From a virus, in the IMG/VR virus record IMGVR_UViG_3300044634_001013, positions 1 to 64,000 of that record: a DNA stretch of 64,000 nt, one strand, 5' to 3'. This document shows, in pieces, positions 45,859 through 55,528 of this stretch (the first letter of the stretch is position 1; each line of letters opens with the position of its first letter). The notes beneath the pieces were generated by a model. It saw nothing but the letters and a program-made list of their open reading frames with translations, searched no databases and was not told where the DNA came from. The position numbers and the translations under genes were made by a program.

Positions 45859-47564
45859 TGGCAGCTTACTATAGTCGTAATACAGATGGTTCACCTACTC
45901 TTTTAATTATTGATACTCCAGAAATTATTAACGTATCAACAACAGAAGTTTCTGTTTCCATATCTACCTTGAATATGACAGTTACGCCAACAAAATATTT
46001 TGTTCAATGGTACAAAATAAATTCAAGCGGGGTACCAGTTGGAACTGTTAATAATCAAGAGTTTACATCCAACCCATTTACATTAGCTGGCCTTTCTGCT
46101 GGTACAGAGTATCAAATTTCCGTAACTGCTTATAACGGATCAACTTTTGGAAATACTGTTATCAGAAGGTTTGGCACATCTATTGAGTACGGTGTTGCTG
46201 GATCTACTGGTGTAGCATTAGACCCAACAAAAGCGGCAGCAGCTAAATCGTTTTTAAGAATGACAAATAGTTCAACTAACCCGAAAGAACACTCAGTCGC
46301 ATATAGATCATTTAATGCTATTACACTTCCAACGATAACAACCACAACAGTAAAACTAGGGGTTAAAAATACACAGACTATCAACAGATACTCAACCTCT
46401 TACTATGCGTTCGGCACCAAGCTGTTTGTAGACTCTATTATTGATAAGTCAAGTCAGTCTGCTGGCTTTGGATTCTTTATTGATAATAATGGTAACGATG
46501 GGTACTACGTTATGATTGAGACTACAGAAACAGCAGCAGCTGCAAATAAAAAAGAGGTTAGAATATGTAAAGTTCGTGGCGGGGATATATCTGTTTTAAA
46601 CGATACTCAAAGAAATACCGTTAGTACGCTAAATGGGGTATATGGTGGAAGAGCATATAATATTGACATTAAGGTTTACGTGAATCTTTCTTCAGTTAAA
46701 ATTGATGCTTACATAAATGGATTTAGAATTACTGCTACAGACAGCACTAGAATTGTTGAAGGAGAAGATGGGCAGAGCATACTAAATAAAATGATAGCTC
46801 CAAGCAAATCAATTGCCGCCATCTGTAAAAAAGGAGAAGCGATTTTTGACTATGTTTACGGTACAGACATAACAGATAAGATGTATAATTCATCAAGCTT
46901 TGTAAAAAATATGTATCAGGGCACATTCTCTAATGATTATTTAAATATGGGGTTCGGAGATATTATTTATAACTCTTCAGTAGAAGAAGACAATCAGGCA
47001 AAGCCAGCAGCATTAGATGAGTTTGGCACATCAGTAAGAGAAATAAAAAAGGTTTCTTTAAGGTACAATAGCGCACCAGCTTACCCAATTAAATTTTCAA
47101 CTGGATTAAATAAATCAGCCAAGGTGCTTGGATCAAGGCTAAGCAATTTTGGAGGAGAGGCTTATGTTTTAAATAACAGCGCAGCCCTTACACCATTAAA
47201 TGATCAGGAGTCTGCTACATTCTATCTTTACGGAGACACAATTGCCCCATCTGGTACATTAGAATATCAAACCGACGTCTTGTCTGACTATATAAATCAA
47301 GAGCCAGTCGTCTTTGAATCTTCTTGGTTACAAAATTTATCAGACGTTGAGTCTTTGGGCAAATGGATTAAGAGTAATATAGTAAATAAAGGAAAGCTAA
47401 TTAATATGTCTATATTTGGAAATCCATTTATTTCAGTTGGAGATATCGTTTCTATAAAGTATTCTTATCAGGGATTAGACGGAACCCAAAAATTTATTGT
47501 TACAAATGTAAGACATAGCTTTAATCAAGGATTAGATACGGAGATTGTTTGTCGAACCCTTTAG
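45849..47564 (+). CDS. Minor tail protein with FN3 and LamG-like domains
   Basis: A 571-residue protein. Residues about 15-95 read as a fibronectin type III domain ('TPTKYFVQWYKINSSG', 'LAGLSAGTEYQISVTAYNGS'). Residues about 130-320 resemble a LamG-like jelly roll ('GFFIDNNGNDGYYVMIET', 'IDIKVYVNLSSVKIDAYINGF'). The C-terminus 'GNPFISVGDIVSIKYSYQG' and 'RHSFNQGLDTEIVCRTL' is the hub-type ending of tail tip proteins. It probably forms part of the central tip with 43606. Its end overlaps a 14-bp palindrome. Confidence 0.74.
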   Translation: MGIMAAYYSRNTDGSPTLLIIDTPEIINVSTTEVSVSISTLNMTVTPTKYFVQWYKINSSGVPVGTVNNQEFTSNPFTLAGLSAGTEYQISVTAYNGSTFGNTVIRRFGTSIEYGVAGSTGVALDPTKAAAAKSFLRMTNSSTNPKEHSVAYRSFNAITLPTITTTTVKLGVKNTQTINRYSTSYYAFGTKLFVDSIIDKSSQSAGFGFFIDNNGNDGYYVMIETTETAAAANKKEVRICKVRGGDISVLNDTQRNTVSTLNGVYGGRAYNIDIKVYVNLSSVKIDAYINGFRITATDSTRIVEGEDGQSILNKMIAPSKSIAAICKKGEAIFDYVYGTDITDKMYNSSSFVKNMYQGTFSNDYLNMGFGDIIYNSSVEEDNQAKPAALDEFGTSVREIKKVSLRYNSAPAYPIKFSTGLNKSAKVLGSRLSNFGGEAYVLNNSAALTPLNDQESATFYLYGDTIAPSGTLEYQTDVLSDYINQEPVVFESSWLQNLSDVESLGKWIKSNIVNKGKLINMSIFGNPFISVGDIVSIKYSYQGLDGTQKFIVTNVRHSFNQGLDTEIVCRTL

Positions 47565-47573
47565 TCGACTAAA
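47560..47573. promoter_or_regulatory. 14-bp perfect palindrome next to -10
   Basis: TTTAGTCGACTAAA, a perfect two-fold palindrome that includes the TAG stop of the gene before and ends directly at the TGATATAAT element. It takes the place of the -35 region, as an operator or activator site would. Confidence 0.5.
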
Positions 47574-47582
47574 TGATATAAT
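47574..47582 (+). promoter_or_regulatory. Extended -10 TGATATAAT, leaderless gene
   Basis: TGA plus perfect TATAAT. The ATG at 47589 starts after 6 bases (AATAAA), the normal distance from a -10 to the transcription start, and there is no ribosome site. Confidence 0.65.
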
Positions 47583-47588
47583 AATAAA

Positions 47589-47963
47589 ATGGTTGCAGAC
47601 TCAGGTAGAATAGATAAGAAGTCCATTGTAGATGGCCCAGCAATTATTGCTGCCCCAGAGGATTTTGTTTTTGTTGGACCATTTAAGGCAGTTAATGTTA
47701 AAGGCGGATCAACGTCTCAGGGATTGTCTCCATTCGGCCTGGGAAGCGGTTTTGGGGACGGCGGAGGCGATGGGGATACTCCAGATGACCCTGGCACAGA
47801 AGATGTGCCTCAATTGACCGATATTGAGAAGGTAGAGTATGAGCAATATTTTGACTCATTTAATTCTATTAGATTTAATGCTATAGTTACTATTAGAAAT
47901 TCAAGTAAAAGAAAAGCAGATGTTATAGCAGTTGATGCTAGAAATAAGCCAAAGGGGACGTAA
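47589..47963 (+). CDS. Small tail-region protein with Gly/Asp-rich linker
   Basis: A 124-residue protein, probably from a leaderless mRNA. The N-terminal half is basic/hydrophobic ('KKSIVDGPAIIAAPEDFVFV'), residues 48-75 are a flexible Gly/Asp linker ('GLGSGFGDGGGDGDTPDDPG'), and the C-terminal part ('VEYEQYFDSFNSIRFNAIV') is short and charged. No family recognised. Coupled to the next gene by TAATG. Perhaps a tail tip connector. Confidence 0.55.
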   Translation: MVADSGRIDKKSIVDGPAIIAAPEDFVFVGPFKAVNVKGGSTSQGLSPFGLGSGFGDGGGDGDTPDDPGTEDVPQLTDIEKVEYEQYFDSFNSIRFNAIVTIRNSSKRKADVIAVDARNKPKGT

Positions 47964-48886
47964 TGCTAAAAGGAACATATATATTCTACGAAGACGGTAA
48001 AGAGATTTATCGCTCTGCAAATGTTATAACTAAGTTTGGCAAAAGATTCCTTGCAAACTATATTGCTGGTAATGAGACCTTTGCTTCAAAATCAATGGCA
48101 TTTGGAATTGATTCAACAACAGCAACCGACCTTGATACAAGATTAGGATTTGAATTTTATAGGACCCCAGTGCTATTTGGATCAACAGATATTCAAACGG
48201 TCTCAGGAAACACCTCATATTCTGTAGTTTATAAATCAACAATTCCACAGGATGTATCTGGAGTTATTAAAGAGGTTGGAATTTATCCAGAGTTTAGACA
48301 GACACTAGGCACATTTGACAGCAAGTTTCTTTTAGATTTTGAGGATAACTTAGACTGGACAAATACGCCGTCTCTCGTCACATCAAATGCTACAGTTGGT
48401 TCAAGCCTTCTGGTAATGTCATCTACAGGTGCGGCAGCCAGAGAATATAAAACCAACATAGATAGCTTAGACATATCTGGGTATAGCGTAAACGATACAA
48501 TTAGATTAGCTTACTATAAGTATGACTCAAATCTTTCAAATATAATTATTAAATTTTATAGTTCTGATACAGCATATTATCAAGTAACTGTTTCTCCAGC
48601 CAGCGGAACAGGTAATAAAATTACATCAGACATATTAATAGGAACACTATTATCTGGAGCAACAAACCCATCTCCCGATCCAACAAGCATAACTAAAATT
48701 GGAATTGTTATTACTCCAACATCTGGAAACAACACCTCAGTTGGAATGGATGCTCTTAGAGTAAATGACGAGGACACGTTTGACGCAACGTTTGGATTAA
48801 TAAGTAGATCTGTTTTATCTACAACATTAAATAAATTGGCTGGAAGACAGGTTGACGTAGAATATAGATTGGATTTAACATTCTAA
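47963..48886 (+). CDS. Tail tip structural protein
   Basis: A 307-residue beta-rich protein. The N-terminus 'GTYIFYEDGKEIYRSANVIT' then 'FGKRFLANYIAGN' and 'IPQDVSGVIKEVGIYPEFR' is the pattern of small phage tail proteins sitting among fibres. Residues about 115-255 form a carbohydrate-binding-module-like sandwich ('LDFEDNLDWTNTP', 'AREYKTNIDSLDISGYSVND'). It ends two bases before the next ATG. Glycan binding is possible but unproven. Confidence 0.66.
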   Translation: MLKGTYIFYEDGKEIYRSANVITKFGKRFLANYIAGNETFASKSMAFGIDSTTATDLDTRLGFEFYRTPVLFGSTDIQTVSGNTSYSVVYKSTIPQDVSGVIKEVGIYPEFRQTLGTFDSKFLLDFEDNLDWTNTPSLVTSNATVGSSLLVMSSTGAAAREYKTNIDSLDISGYSVNDTIRLAYYKYDSNLSNIIIKFYSSDTAYYQVTVSPASGTGNKITSDILIGTLLSGATNPSPDPTSITKIGIVITPTSGNNTSVGMDALRVNDEDTFDATFGLISRSVLSTTLNKLAGRQVDVEYRLDLTF

Positions 48887-48887
48887 T

Positions 48888-51800
48888 ATGGCATACGACG
48901 ACTATGAAGATAAAAGCTTTAAAATAGATGATAACTATTTTAAAGTAATAATTCCAGATTTAGATCCAGGAAAAGACATACCAGTACAGTTTAGATGGCA
49001 ATATTCAGATAATAAGTATGGTGACTGGTCTGTTGCAAAGATATTATCAGTTCCACAAATAAGCAGACCAGAAGTGGAAAATGTTGTTGCGGTATGGGAT
49101 GGAACAACATTAAAGATAACTTGGGATAAAACTTCTCAATTAGCAAACTCTTATCAAATATATTTAACTAATGGTGGAACCACCATGTCTTGGACTAAGG
49201 GCATAGATAAGAATCAAACCTCACAATCATGGACCTTGAGCGAAGCAGACAATATAGCAAACTTTAATAATGTTTTTAGAACATCATTTACTGGATTCTT
49301 AAAGACTACATATATTGATAATACTACTACTGGAGTAGCATTTACTACCCCGACATTTTTAGATGGTTTAACTGGAGCGTCAATATCTGATGCAAGTTGG
49401 TCTATAACTTCAGTTGATGATGGGTCCATCGTTGCATGGGATAAAATTGAAAATGCTTTTTATTTAGAGACAGAGGTTTGGAAATCTGATACACAAAATG
49501 GAACATATGTTGGTGCAGGCGGTGCAACAAATGCTCCAGTAAAAGTAAAACATATTAGCGATGTATGGATTAAGATACGTCACAGAACTAAAGGTAATAC
49601 ATATACTGCATACTCAAATTCAAAACAAGCCTCTAGGTATGATCCTTTATTTGAAGATGTAACGCCTCCAAATGCAGCAACAGTAAATAGTGTTGTTTGG
49701 TCAGGCAGTGATATTATTATTAATTACACAATGCCAGCATCTGATCCCCCAGTTAGATTTAAAACTACATTAACTAACGGATTATACTCTGGAACATTCT
49801 ACGACTTTGCGTCGGCTCCGACTGGTACATTTAATTTAACTATTACAGATGCAAGAATCTATCAGCAAATAGGTCAAAGATTTTCTTCATATAGCGGATT
49901 ACTTGAATCAATTGACGGTGCAGGAAACTCAGCAACAGGTGTATCATTTACCGTCCCAGTTCGTTCTAATCCAGGGGCTGGAATAACTCCTACATTTACA
50001 TTAACTGGAATCACAAATGGATATGCAGCAACATGGTCAGCTCCAAGTTGGGTAGAGTACACAAGAGTATACGAAGGTACATCTTCTGGATTTACTCCTA
50101 ATGATTCTACAAATTTAGTTTATAGTGGACCTAGTCCAGCAATTGTAAAAACTGTAGGAAGAACAGACCCTTTTGGTAGAAAGTATATTAAGATAAGATA
50201 CTTCGGATCATTTGGAGGAGACCAATCTGAATTCTTCTCCGCAGAACAATTTGTAGATCCAATTGACGCTCTTACCGCAGATGTTAACGCACCAGACGCA
50301 CCATCTTCTGGCCTAACCGCAAGTACTGGAATTGATACTACTGGAACCATGGGATTTAACGGCTTTATAAACCTTGCATGGAATGCTGTTTCAGATACAA
50401 CTTTGCGTGGATATAGAATTAGATTCCGTCCTTATAAGTCTTCAGCGCCATTCGAAAACTATTCTTATGTAGATTCTCCTGGAACTGGAACTTCATACAG
50501 GCTTGCTGGACTAGCTGTTGGTGCAACTTATGAAGTAGCCATCGCATCATACGATGAATATAATAACACTTCATCTGCATATAGTTCTTATAGCAATCAA
50601 ACAATTTCTGGAACTCCAGCAATGTCAAACTTTATTACTGCTGGAGCCGCAGGATTTCAGTTTGGATCTGGAATCAAAGATAAGACTGGAACAGAAAACG
50701 CATCAGCACAAGGATTGTATTTAAGCAACAGTAATTATTGGTATTTAACTGCAGCTAATACTGCTCAATTTAAAATTGGTGGCGACTCAAATAATTATGT
50801 TGAATGGACGGGTGCGCTTCTTAAAATAGACGGAGATCTAGGAGTTGCTGGCGGAACCACAATTGGTGGAAACATTTCCATGAAAAATTCTGGTGCATCT
50901 ATTTACGCAGGAACATTGTCTGGAGCTGGCGCATTAAATTCAGATGGATTTATATTGAATTACGGCGGTCTAGCAGCAAGAAAAACATTTACAGTTGATG
51001 GACAGTCAGTAACAAAAGAAGTTAGACTACAAACTGGTGACGGTATTTATGCTGATTATGGTCAAATTGCTGGATGGACAATCGATACAGACAGAATAGA
51101 AAGAGGCACTGGTGGAGTTGGTAATCTTTACGCTGGATTATCTTCTACAGGAACTTACTCGTTTTGGGCAGGTTCTACTGGATCTAAAGGTAACTCAAGC
51201 GCTAAGTTTTTAGTAACTCCTGGTGGACAAGTAACTTCTAGAGCAATGACTATTATTGCAGATGGAGGAAATCCTACAGGTAAAATTATAGATGCTGGCC
51301 CATTCTTTGTGCAAAACGATGGATACATGGAAGCATCTGGCGCAAAAATTACTGGTGAGATTAATGCAAGTACTGGAAAAATTAGCGGTAAGGTAACTAT
51401 AGGATCTGTTGGAGAGCCAAATGGATACCTACAGGTATTGGCTGGAAATGGATTTTTAGAAGTTGGATATGGGCTTACTAAATCTGGAAACGCTTATTAT
51501 GGTATTCAGGCTGGATCTATATCTGGGTCTACAAGAACAAACAAATTTGAAGTAAATGCATTAACTGGTGAGATGACTGCTGTTGGAGGCGGAAACATTG
51601 GTGGATGGACAATTGGCACAACAGAACTTTCTGCTGGAACTGGGGCTTCATATGTTGCTGTTTCTGCAGGAGGAACAGATGCATTCTGGGCGGGAAATGC
51701 AACAGCTGCTAGCGCTCCATTTAGAGTCACATCAGCAGGTGTATTGACAGCAACAGGTGCAACAATTCGTGGAACTTTAAGGGCATCTGGCGGAGGATTT

Positions 51801-52364
51801 GGAACATATAGCGGAGACACTTTATCCAAGGGTTGGTTAATAAATGCAGCAACAATAGAGTCTACTGGAGCTGAAACAACCACTGGTAAAGTCATATTAG
51901 ATGGTGAAAATGGTTCAATTTCTGGAGGTAAAATTAGTGGAACAAAAGTTTTAGGTTCTGCTTTTTATATTGGCTCATCAGAATCAGCTACTGATTATAT
52001 TAAATCAGACCAGTCGTTTAGTTTGGGAGGCGGTAAATTAACTGGAAACGCTTCTTCTGTAACAATTGCTGGAGCAAATTTAATTTTATCTGGAGCATCT
52101 GGAGGAGATGATGGAACTGCTGGAGATCCAACAGTAGTAAGAATATTAAACTCCTTGCCAGATGGAACTCCAGCTGGTAAAATAGTTACTGGACGTGCAA
52201 TTTGGTATGGCGGTAATAATACCCCAACAAGCTCAATAACATCTAGATATGCCTTCAACGTTACATTCGGTGGCTCACAAGGATATGTTAATGGTCAGCC
52301 AATATACACATCTTCAAACCCTGGAAACTTTTCTAGTGGTGACTTATACATGACGATAGTGTGA
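48888..52364 (+). CDS. Large tail tip protein with FN3-like and beta-helical regions
   Basis: An 1158-residue protein. The first ~580 residues contain several fibronectin III-like domains ('VVAVWDGTTLKITWDKTSQL', 'AATVNSVVWSGSDIIINYTM', 'NLAWNAVSDTTLRGYRIRF'). From about 620 a repetitive beta region begins with 'YWYLTAANTAQFKIGGDSNN' and goes through short Gly-rich repeats ('GQIAGWTIDTDRIERGTGG', 'GNIGGWTIGTTELSAGTGA', 'GSISGGKISGTKVLGSAFYI'), typical of central tail fibres. The C-terminus 'GQPIYTSSNPGNFSSGDLYM' may be a receptor tip. Confidence 0.78.
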   Translation: MAYDDYEDKSFKIDDNYFKVIIPDLDPGKDIPVQFRWQYSDNKYGDWSVAKILSVPQISRPEVENVVAVWDGTTLKITWDKTSQLANSYQIYLTNGGTTMSWTKGIDKNQTSQSWTLSEADNIANFNNVFRTSFTGFLKTTYIDNTTTGVAFTTPTFLDGLTGASISDASWSITSVDDGSIVAWDKIENAFYLETEVWKSDTQNGTYVGAGGATNAPVKVKHISDVWIKIRHRTKGNTYTAYSNSKQASRYDPLFEDVTPPNAATVNSVVWSGSDIIINYTMPASDPPVRFKTTLTNGLYSGTFYDFASAPTGTFNLTITDARIYQQIGQRFSSYSGLLESIDGAGNSATGVSFTVPVRSNPGAGITPTFTLTGITNGYAATWSAPSWVEYTRVYEGTSSGFTPNDSTNLVYSGPSPAIVKTVGRTDPFGRKYIKIRYFGSFGGDQSEFFSAEQFVDPIDALTADVNAPDAPSSGLTASTGIDTTGTMGFNGFINLAWNAVSDTTLRGYRIRFRPYKSSAPFENYSYVDSPGTGTSYRLAGLAVGATYEVAIASYDEYNNTSSAYSSYSNQTISGTPAMSNFITAGAAGFQFGSGIKDKTGTENASAQGLYLSNSNYWYLTAANTAQFKIGGDSNNYVEWTGALLKIDGDLGVAGGTTIGGNISMKNSGASIYAGTLSGAGALNSDGFILNYGGLAARKTFTVDGQSVTKEVRLQTGDGIYADYGQIAGWTIDTDRIERGTGGVGNLYAGLSSTGTYSFWAGSTGSKGNSSAKFLVTPGGQVTSRAMTIIADGGNPTGKIIDAGPFFVQNDGYMEASGAKITGEINASTGKISGKVTIGSVGEPNGYLQVLAGNGFLEVGYGLTKSGNAYYGIQAGSISGSTRTNKFEVNALTGEMTAVGGGNIGGWTIGTTELSAGTGASYVAVSAGGTDAFWAGNATAASAPFRVTSAGVLTATGATIRGTLRASGGGFGTYSGDTLSKGWLINAATIESTGAETTTGKVILDGENGSISGGKISGTKVLGSAFYIGSSESATDYIKSDQSFSLGGGKLTGNASSVTIAGANLILSGASGGDDGTAGDPTVVRILNSLPDGTPAGKIVTGRAIWYGGNNTPTSSITSRYAFNVTFGGSQGYVNGQPIYTSSNPGNFSSGDLYMTIV

Positions 52365-52368
52365 CATA

Positions 52369-55300
52369 ATGCCATTCTTTAGGTTTGATAGCGACGGCTA
52401 TGATAATAGCGGAACTCCTGAATGGAAAGAAATAAGTAATTTCTACAGATGGACTGGATCCACATGGCAAAAAATAAAAAAAATATATAGATACAATGCA
52501 AATCTAGCTGCTAAATGGGCCTTAGTATATGAAGGCACAGATACCCCACAGCCCAAAATTCCATTTTCAAAACTTTATGTAGACGATGCCTTTGAGTCAC
52601 AGACAGAATATTTTAGTGGAGACATAGTAAAGTTAACAAGAGGTGACTGGACTCAAAAGCCAACATCATATAGATTAAGAATTCAATATAGTCAAACTGG
52701 TAACAGCGGATACGTAACGGTTGATGGCGGAGACAAAATATTAAATACAACATCTTCACCAACAGCAGCTAATAGTAATAGCAACTCATTCATTTCTTAC
52801 AGACTATCTGCAGCCGATGCAGTGTATCCTTCTTATTATTTTAAAGGATTAGTTCAAGCTACAAATGCCGACGGGACTACGCCACTTGAAACAGCAGCCA
52901 TACTGTCAAAGTTGAGACTTGTATTAAATACCCCAACGATAAGCAATCCACTATCAACTGGAAATAGAATTAATTGGACTGGTTATATTCAAGGCAATAC
53001 AACTGAGGGTCAGATAAATATATCTGATGATTCGTTTATTTGGTCGCAAAAGGTTGAGATACGAGATAAGACAGTTGGATCTGCAACTAATGGTCAAATT
53101 GTTGCTGGGCCATATACAGTTGCCGCTGGAACTAGATTTTATGACCTTGTTTTTGCAACTGCTGGGTTAACTCCTGGTAACAAATATGATGCAAGAGTAA
53201 CTGTAGTGGCATATGATAGTTGGTATACAACTGCAACTCCTACTCAAAAAATTGTTTTCAGTCCAGAATTTGAGGTTAGCGCAAGGCCATCTGGAACACC
53301 AGGATCTGCTTCGTTCGCTAGAGATAGCTCCACTAGTTATGTTTATTCTGTAACTTCGAATGGAACTTGGACTAACTCTCCTACATCATATAGATATCAA
53401 TGGTACACATATGAAGATGGTACTTATTTCCCAATTAGCGGAGCAACATCTTCATCTTTTAATGCAGTAAATTATAAACTATTTAATATTGTTCCAGTTA
53501 TATGGGCATCTAACTCCTTTGGAGAAAGTAATTTAGGATACTCTCTATTTAGAGATGCAGGAACAGAAGTGGCATCTTCACTTGGATCAATTGCAGGCGG
53601 AGCAGCAAAGCTTGTTCAGTATAAAGCTCCCGTCATATCTTCATTTACAATTACTCCTGGAAATAATCAAATAACCTATTCTTATGCTTATACAAATGAT
53701 GACCCTACAGTAACAGCATCTATTTCTGTCAGCCCAACAGCAACTGGATTCCCGTTTGTACCAGCTGCCAGCGGAAGTACAAAGACCATATCGTCTGGAA
53801 CATACACATTTACTTTAACTGTAACAAATAGCTCCATAAATGGAGGATCGTTTGCCTCAACTGCAACAGATACAAAAACTGTTGGACAGGCACCAATTAA
53901 TACAGTGGCGCCCACAATTAGTGGTTCAACAAGAACATTTAGCGTGTCAAGTAATGGAACATGGAATCCAGATGACTCTGATGGAGTTTATGAATATCAG
54001 TGGCGTGTAAATGAGGGTGGATCTATTGGATACATTAATTTGGGTGCAAGTAATACAACTGGCGGAAGTACAAGCTCATCTGTAACATTATCAACATCTG
54101 CTTATGATGGTGTTGGCATATTGTGTAGAGTAACAGCAACAAACACATTCGGCTCAACTTCAGCAGATAGCCAAAGCTTAACAATAAGTGCTCCCACATT
54201 TACATACTATAAGGGAAGATCTGTTTGTGATGTTAATAATACTGGATGTTATGCAACAAACCTATCACCTTATTATACTGGCGACAGTGCAGAATATACA
54301 GAGGCAAATGTGCCCGCAGATAGCACAACTGGTCCAGTAGGTGCTAGAGAAAAAATTGTATGGAGAAAAACAACAGCTGAAGCAATTACAGCAGCTGCCC
54401 AATCTTCTTGTGTTACATGTACTACCACAACAACGACAACCACAACATCACCGCCAAGCGCTACTTACTATCAAGGTAGTTCCACCTGTAATGCAAATGA
54501 TGGATGCTATCAAGTTGCACCTTATTACACTGGAACAACGGCAACATATACATCTTTAACAGTTCCTGCAGATAGTATAACTGGTCCAACAAATGGAAGA
54601 GTTAAAACAGTCTGGAGGCTAAGTAGCGCAGATGCAATTACTGCAGCAGCGCAAGCTTCCTGCGTAGTTTGTACTACTACTACTACGACTACAACAACTG
54701 CCGCTCCAAGCGCTACTTATTATCAGGGTAGTTCAACTTGTGATCCACAAAACACTGGATGCTATCTGACCGCACCATACTATACTGGAACAACTGCAAC
54801 ATATACAGCACTAACTGTTCCAGCTGATAGTACAACTGGAGCTACAAATAATAGAGTGAAGGTAGTATGGAGGTTGTCACAAGCAGACGCCGTGGCAGCC
54901 GCAGCCCAAGCTTCTTGCGTAGTATGTACTACAACTACCACTACTACGACTACAACAACTGCCGCTCCAAGCGCTACTTATTATCAGGGATCTTCAACAT
55001 GTAATGTTAGTAGTGGATGCTATTCTGTACTACCATACTATACTGGAACAACTGCAACATATACAGCAGCAACAGTTCCAGCAGACAGTGTAAGTGGTCC
55101 TACAAATGCAAGAGTTAGAGTTGTTTGGAGGCTCACATCTTCAGAAGCAGCATCAGCCGCCGCAAATGCTTCTTGTGTTTCTTGCACAACTGCCGCAACA
55201 ACTGCCGCTACAACTGCTGCTACAACTGCCGCTACAACTGCCGCAACAACTGCCGCTACAACTGCTGCTACAACTGCTGGAACTACAACAACTACAACTG

Positions 55301-55491
55301 CAGCAACTACAACAACTACAACTGCTGCAACCACAACAACCACAACTGCAGCAACTACAACAACAGCTGCTCCATGCCCAACATTAAGTGCAACTAGATT
55401 ATGTACTTCTGCCAACATACTAGCCAACTGTTGTCGTTTCCCAGGAAACCCAAATTGCGGTGGAAGCGGAAGCACATCAACAAATTGTTAG
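52369..55491 (+). CDS. Mucin-like tail tip protein with Cys-containing repeats and Thr-rich linkers
   Basis: A 1040-residue protein, last of the tail operon. The N-terminus ('FYRWTGSTWQKIKKIYRYNA') is an anchor. Residues about 90-610 are Ig/FN3-like ('VTSNGTWTNSPTSYRYQW', 'VSSNGTWNPDDSDGVYEYQW'). Residues about 611-940 are four ~70-residue repeats with a conserved Cys in 'GSSTC', 'GCY', 'PYYTGTTATYT', 'VPADS.TG..N.RVK.VWRL' and a final 'SCV.C', separated by runs of 7-11 Thr and 'AAPSATYYQ'. Residues about 940-1003 are pure Thr/Ala, then a 6-Cys tail 'LCTSANILANCCRFPGNP' and 'NC'. Resembles secreted adhesins more than usual fibres. Thr runs are candidate O-glycosylation sites. Confidence 0.8.
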   Translation: MPFFRFDSDGYDNSGTPEWKEISNFYRWTGSTWQKIKKIYRYNANLAAKWALVYEGTDTPQPKIPFSKLYVDDAFESQTEYFSGDIVKLTRGDWTQKPTSYRLRIQYSQTGNSGYVTVDGGDKILNTTSSPTAANSNSNSFISYRLSAADAVYPSYYFKGLVQATNADGTTPLETAAILSKLRLVLNTPTISNPLSTGNRINWTGYIQGNTTEGQINISDDSFIWSQKVEIRDKTVGSATNGQIVAGPYTVAAGTRFYDLVFATAGLTPGNKYDARVTVVAYDSWYTTATPTQKIVFSPEFEVSARPSGTPGSASFARDSSTSYVYSVTSNGTWTNSPTSYRYQWYTYEDGTYFPISGATSSSFNAVNYKLFNIVPVIWASNSFGESNLGYSLFRDAGTEVASSLGSIAGGAAKLVQYKAPVISSFTITPGNNQITYSYAYTNDDPTVTASISVSPTATGFPFVPAASGSTKTISSGTYTFTLTVTNSSINGGSFASTATDTKTVGQAPINTVAPTISGSTRTFSVSSNGTWNPDDSDGVYEYQWRVNEGGSIGYINLGASNTTGGSTSSSVTLSTSAYDGVGILCRVTATNTFGSTSADSQSLTISAPTFTYYKGRSVCDVNNTGCYATNLSPYYTGDSAEYTEANVPADSTTGPVGAREKIVWRKTTAEAITAAAQSSCVTCTTTTTTTTTSPPSATYYQGSSTCNANDGCYQVAPYYTGTTATYTSLTVPADSITGPTNGRVKTVWRLSSADAITAAAQASCVVCTTTTTTTTTAAPSATYYQGSSTCDPQNTGCYLTAPYYTGTTATYTALTVPADSTTGATNNRVKVVWRLSQADAVAAAAQASCVVCTTTTTTTTTTTAAPSATYYQGSSTCNVSSGCYSVLPYYTGTTATYTAATVPADSVSGPTNARVRVVWRLTSSEAASAAANASCVSCTTAATTAATTAATTAATTAATTAATTAATTAGTTTTTTAATTTTTTAATTTTTTAATTTTAAPCPTLSATRLCTSANILANCCRFPGNPNCGGSGSTSTNC
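54199..55184 (+). repeat. Four in-frame ~255-bp repeats in the mucin-like gene
   Basis: Units begin near 54199, 54458, 54709 and 54967. Each encodes a ~70-residue Cys-containing module plus a Thr linker. Units 2-4 are closest to each other at DNA level (shared CCAAGCGCTACTTA.TATCA and CATACTATACTGGAACAACT stretches), which suggests recent duplication. Confidence 0.85.
55186..55377 (+). repeat. Low-complexity Thr/Ala codon tract
   Basis: About eight 12-bp units of the ACTGCNGCNACA type (55190-55276) are followed by three to four 24-bp units of ACAACAACTACAACTGCAGC-like sequence (55277-55370). Units are multiples of three, so gain or loss of units would change length but keep the frame. Confidence 0.9.
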
Positions 55492-55493
55492 TA

Positions 55494-55522
55494 TTGACAC
55501 CCACTAGTAGAAATGGTATCAT
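55494..55522 (+). promoter_or_regulatory. Consensus promoter TTGACA-17-TATCAT, leaderless gene
   Basis: Perfect TTGACA (55494-55499), 17 bases, TGG-TATCAT (55517-55522). The next ATG (55529) begins 6 bases after the -10, where transcription should start. It is the best -35 in the window and leads the sugar-enzyme cassette. Confidence 0.75.
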
Positions 55523-55528
55523 TTAAAT

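Noticed and set aside
55186-55377. Regularly spaced short repeats that could suggest a CRISPR array
   Set aside because: Units are 12 or 24 bp, contiguous without unique spacers, and are codon repeats of a long open frame.
55038-55475. 145-residue Val/Ala-rich open frame on the - strand
   Set aside because: It is the complement of the Thr/Ala codon repeats in the mucin-like gene; the pattern is forced by the repeat and no ribosome site or promoter is present.
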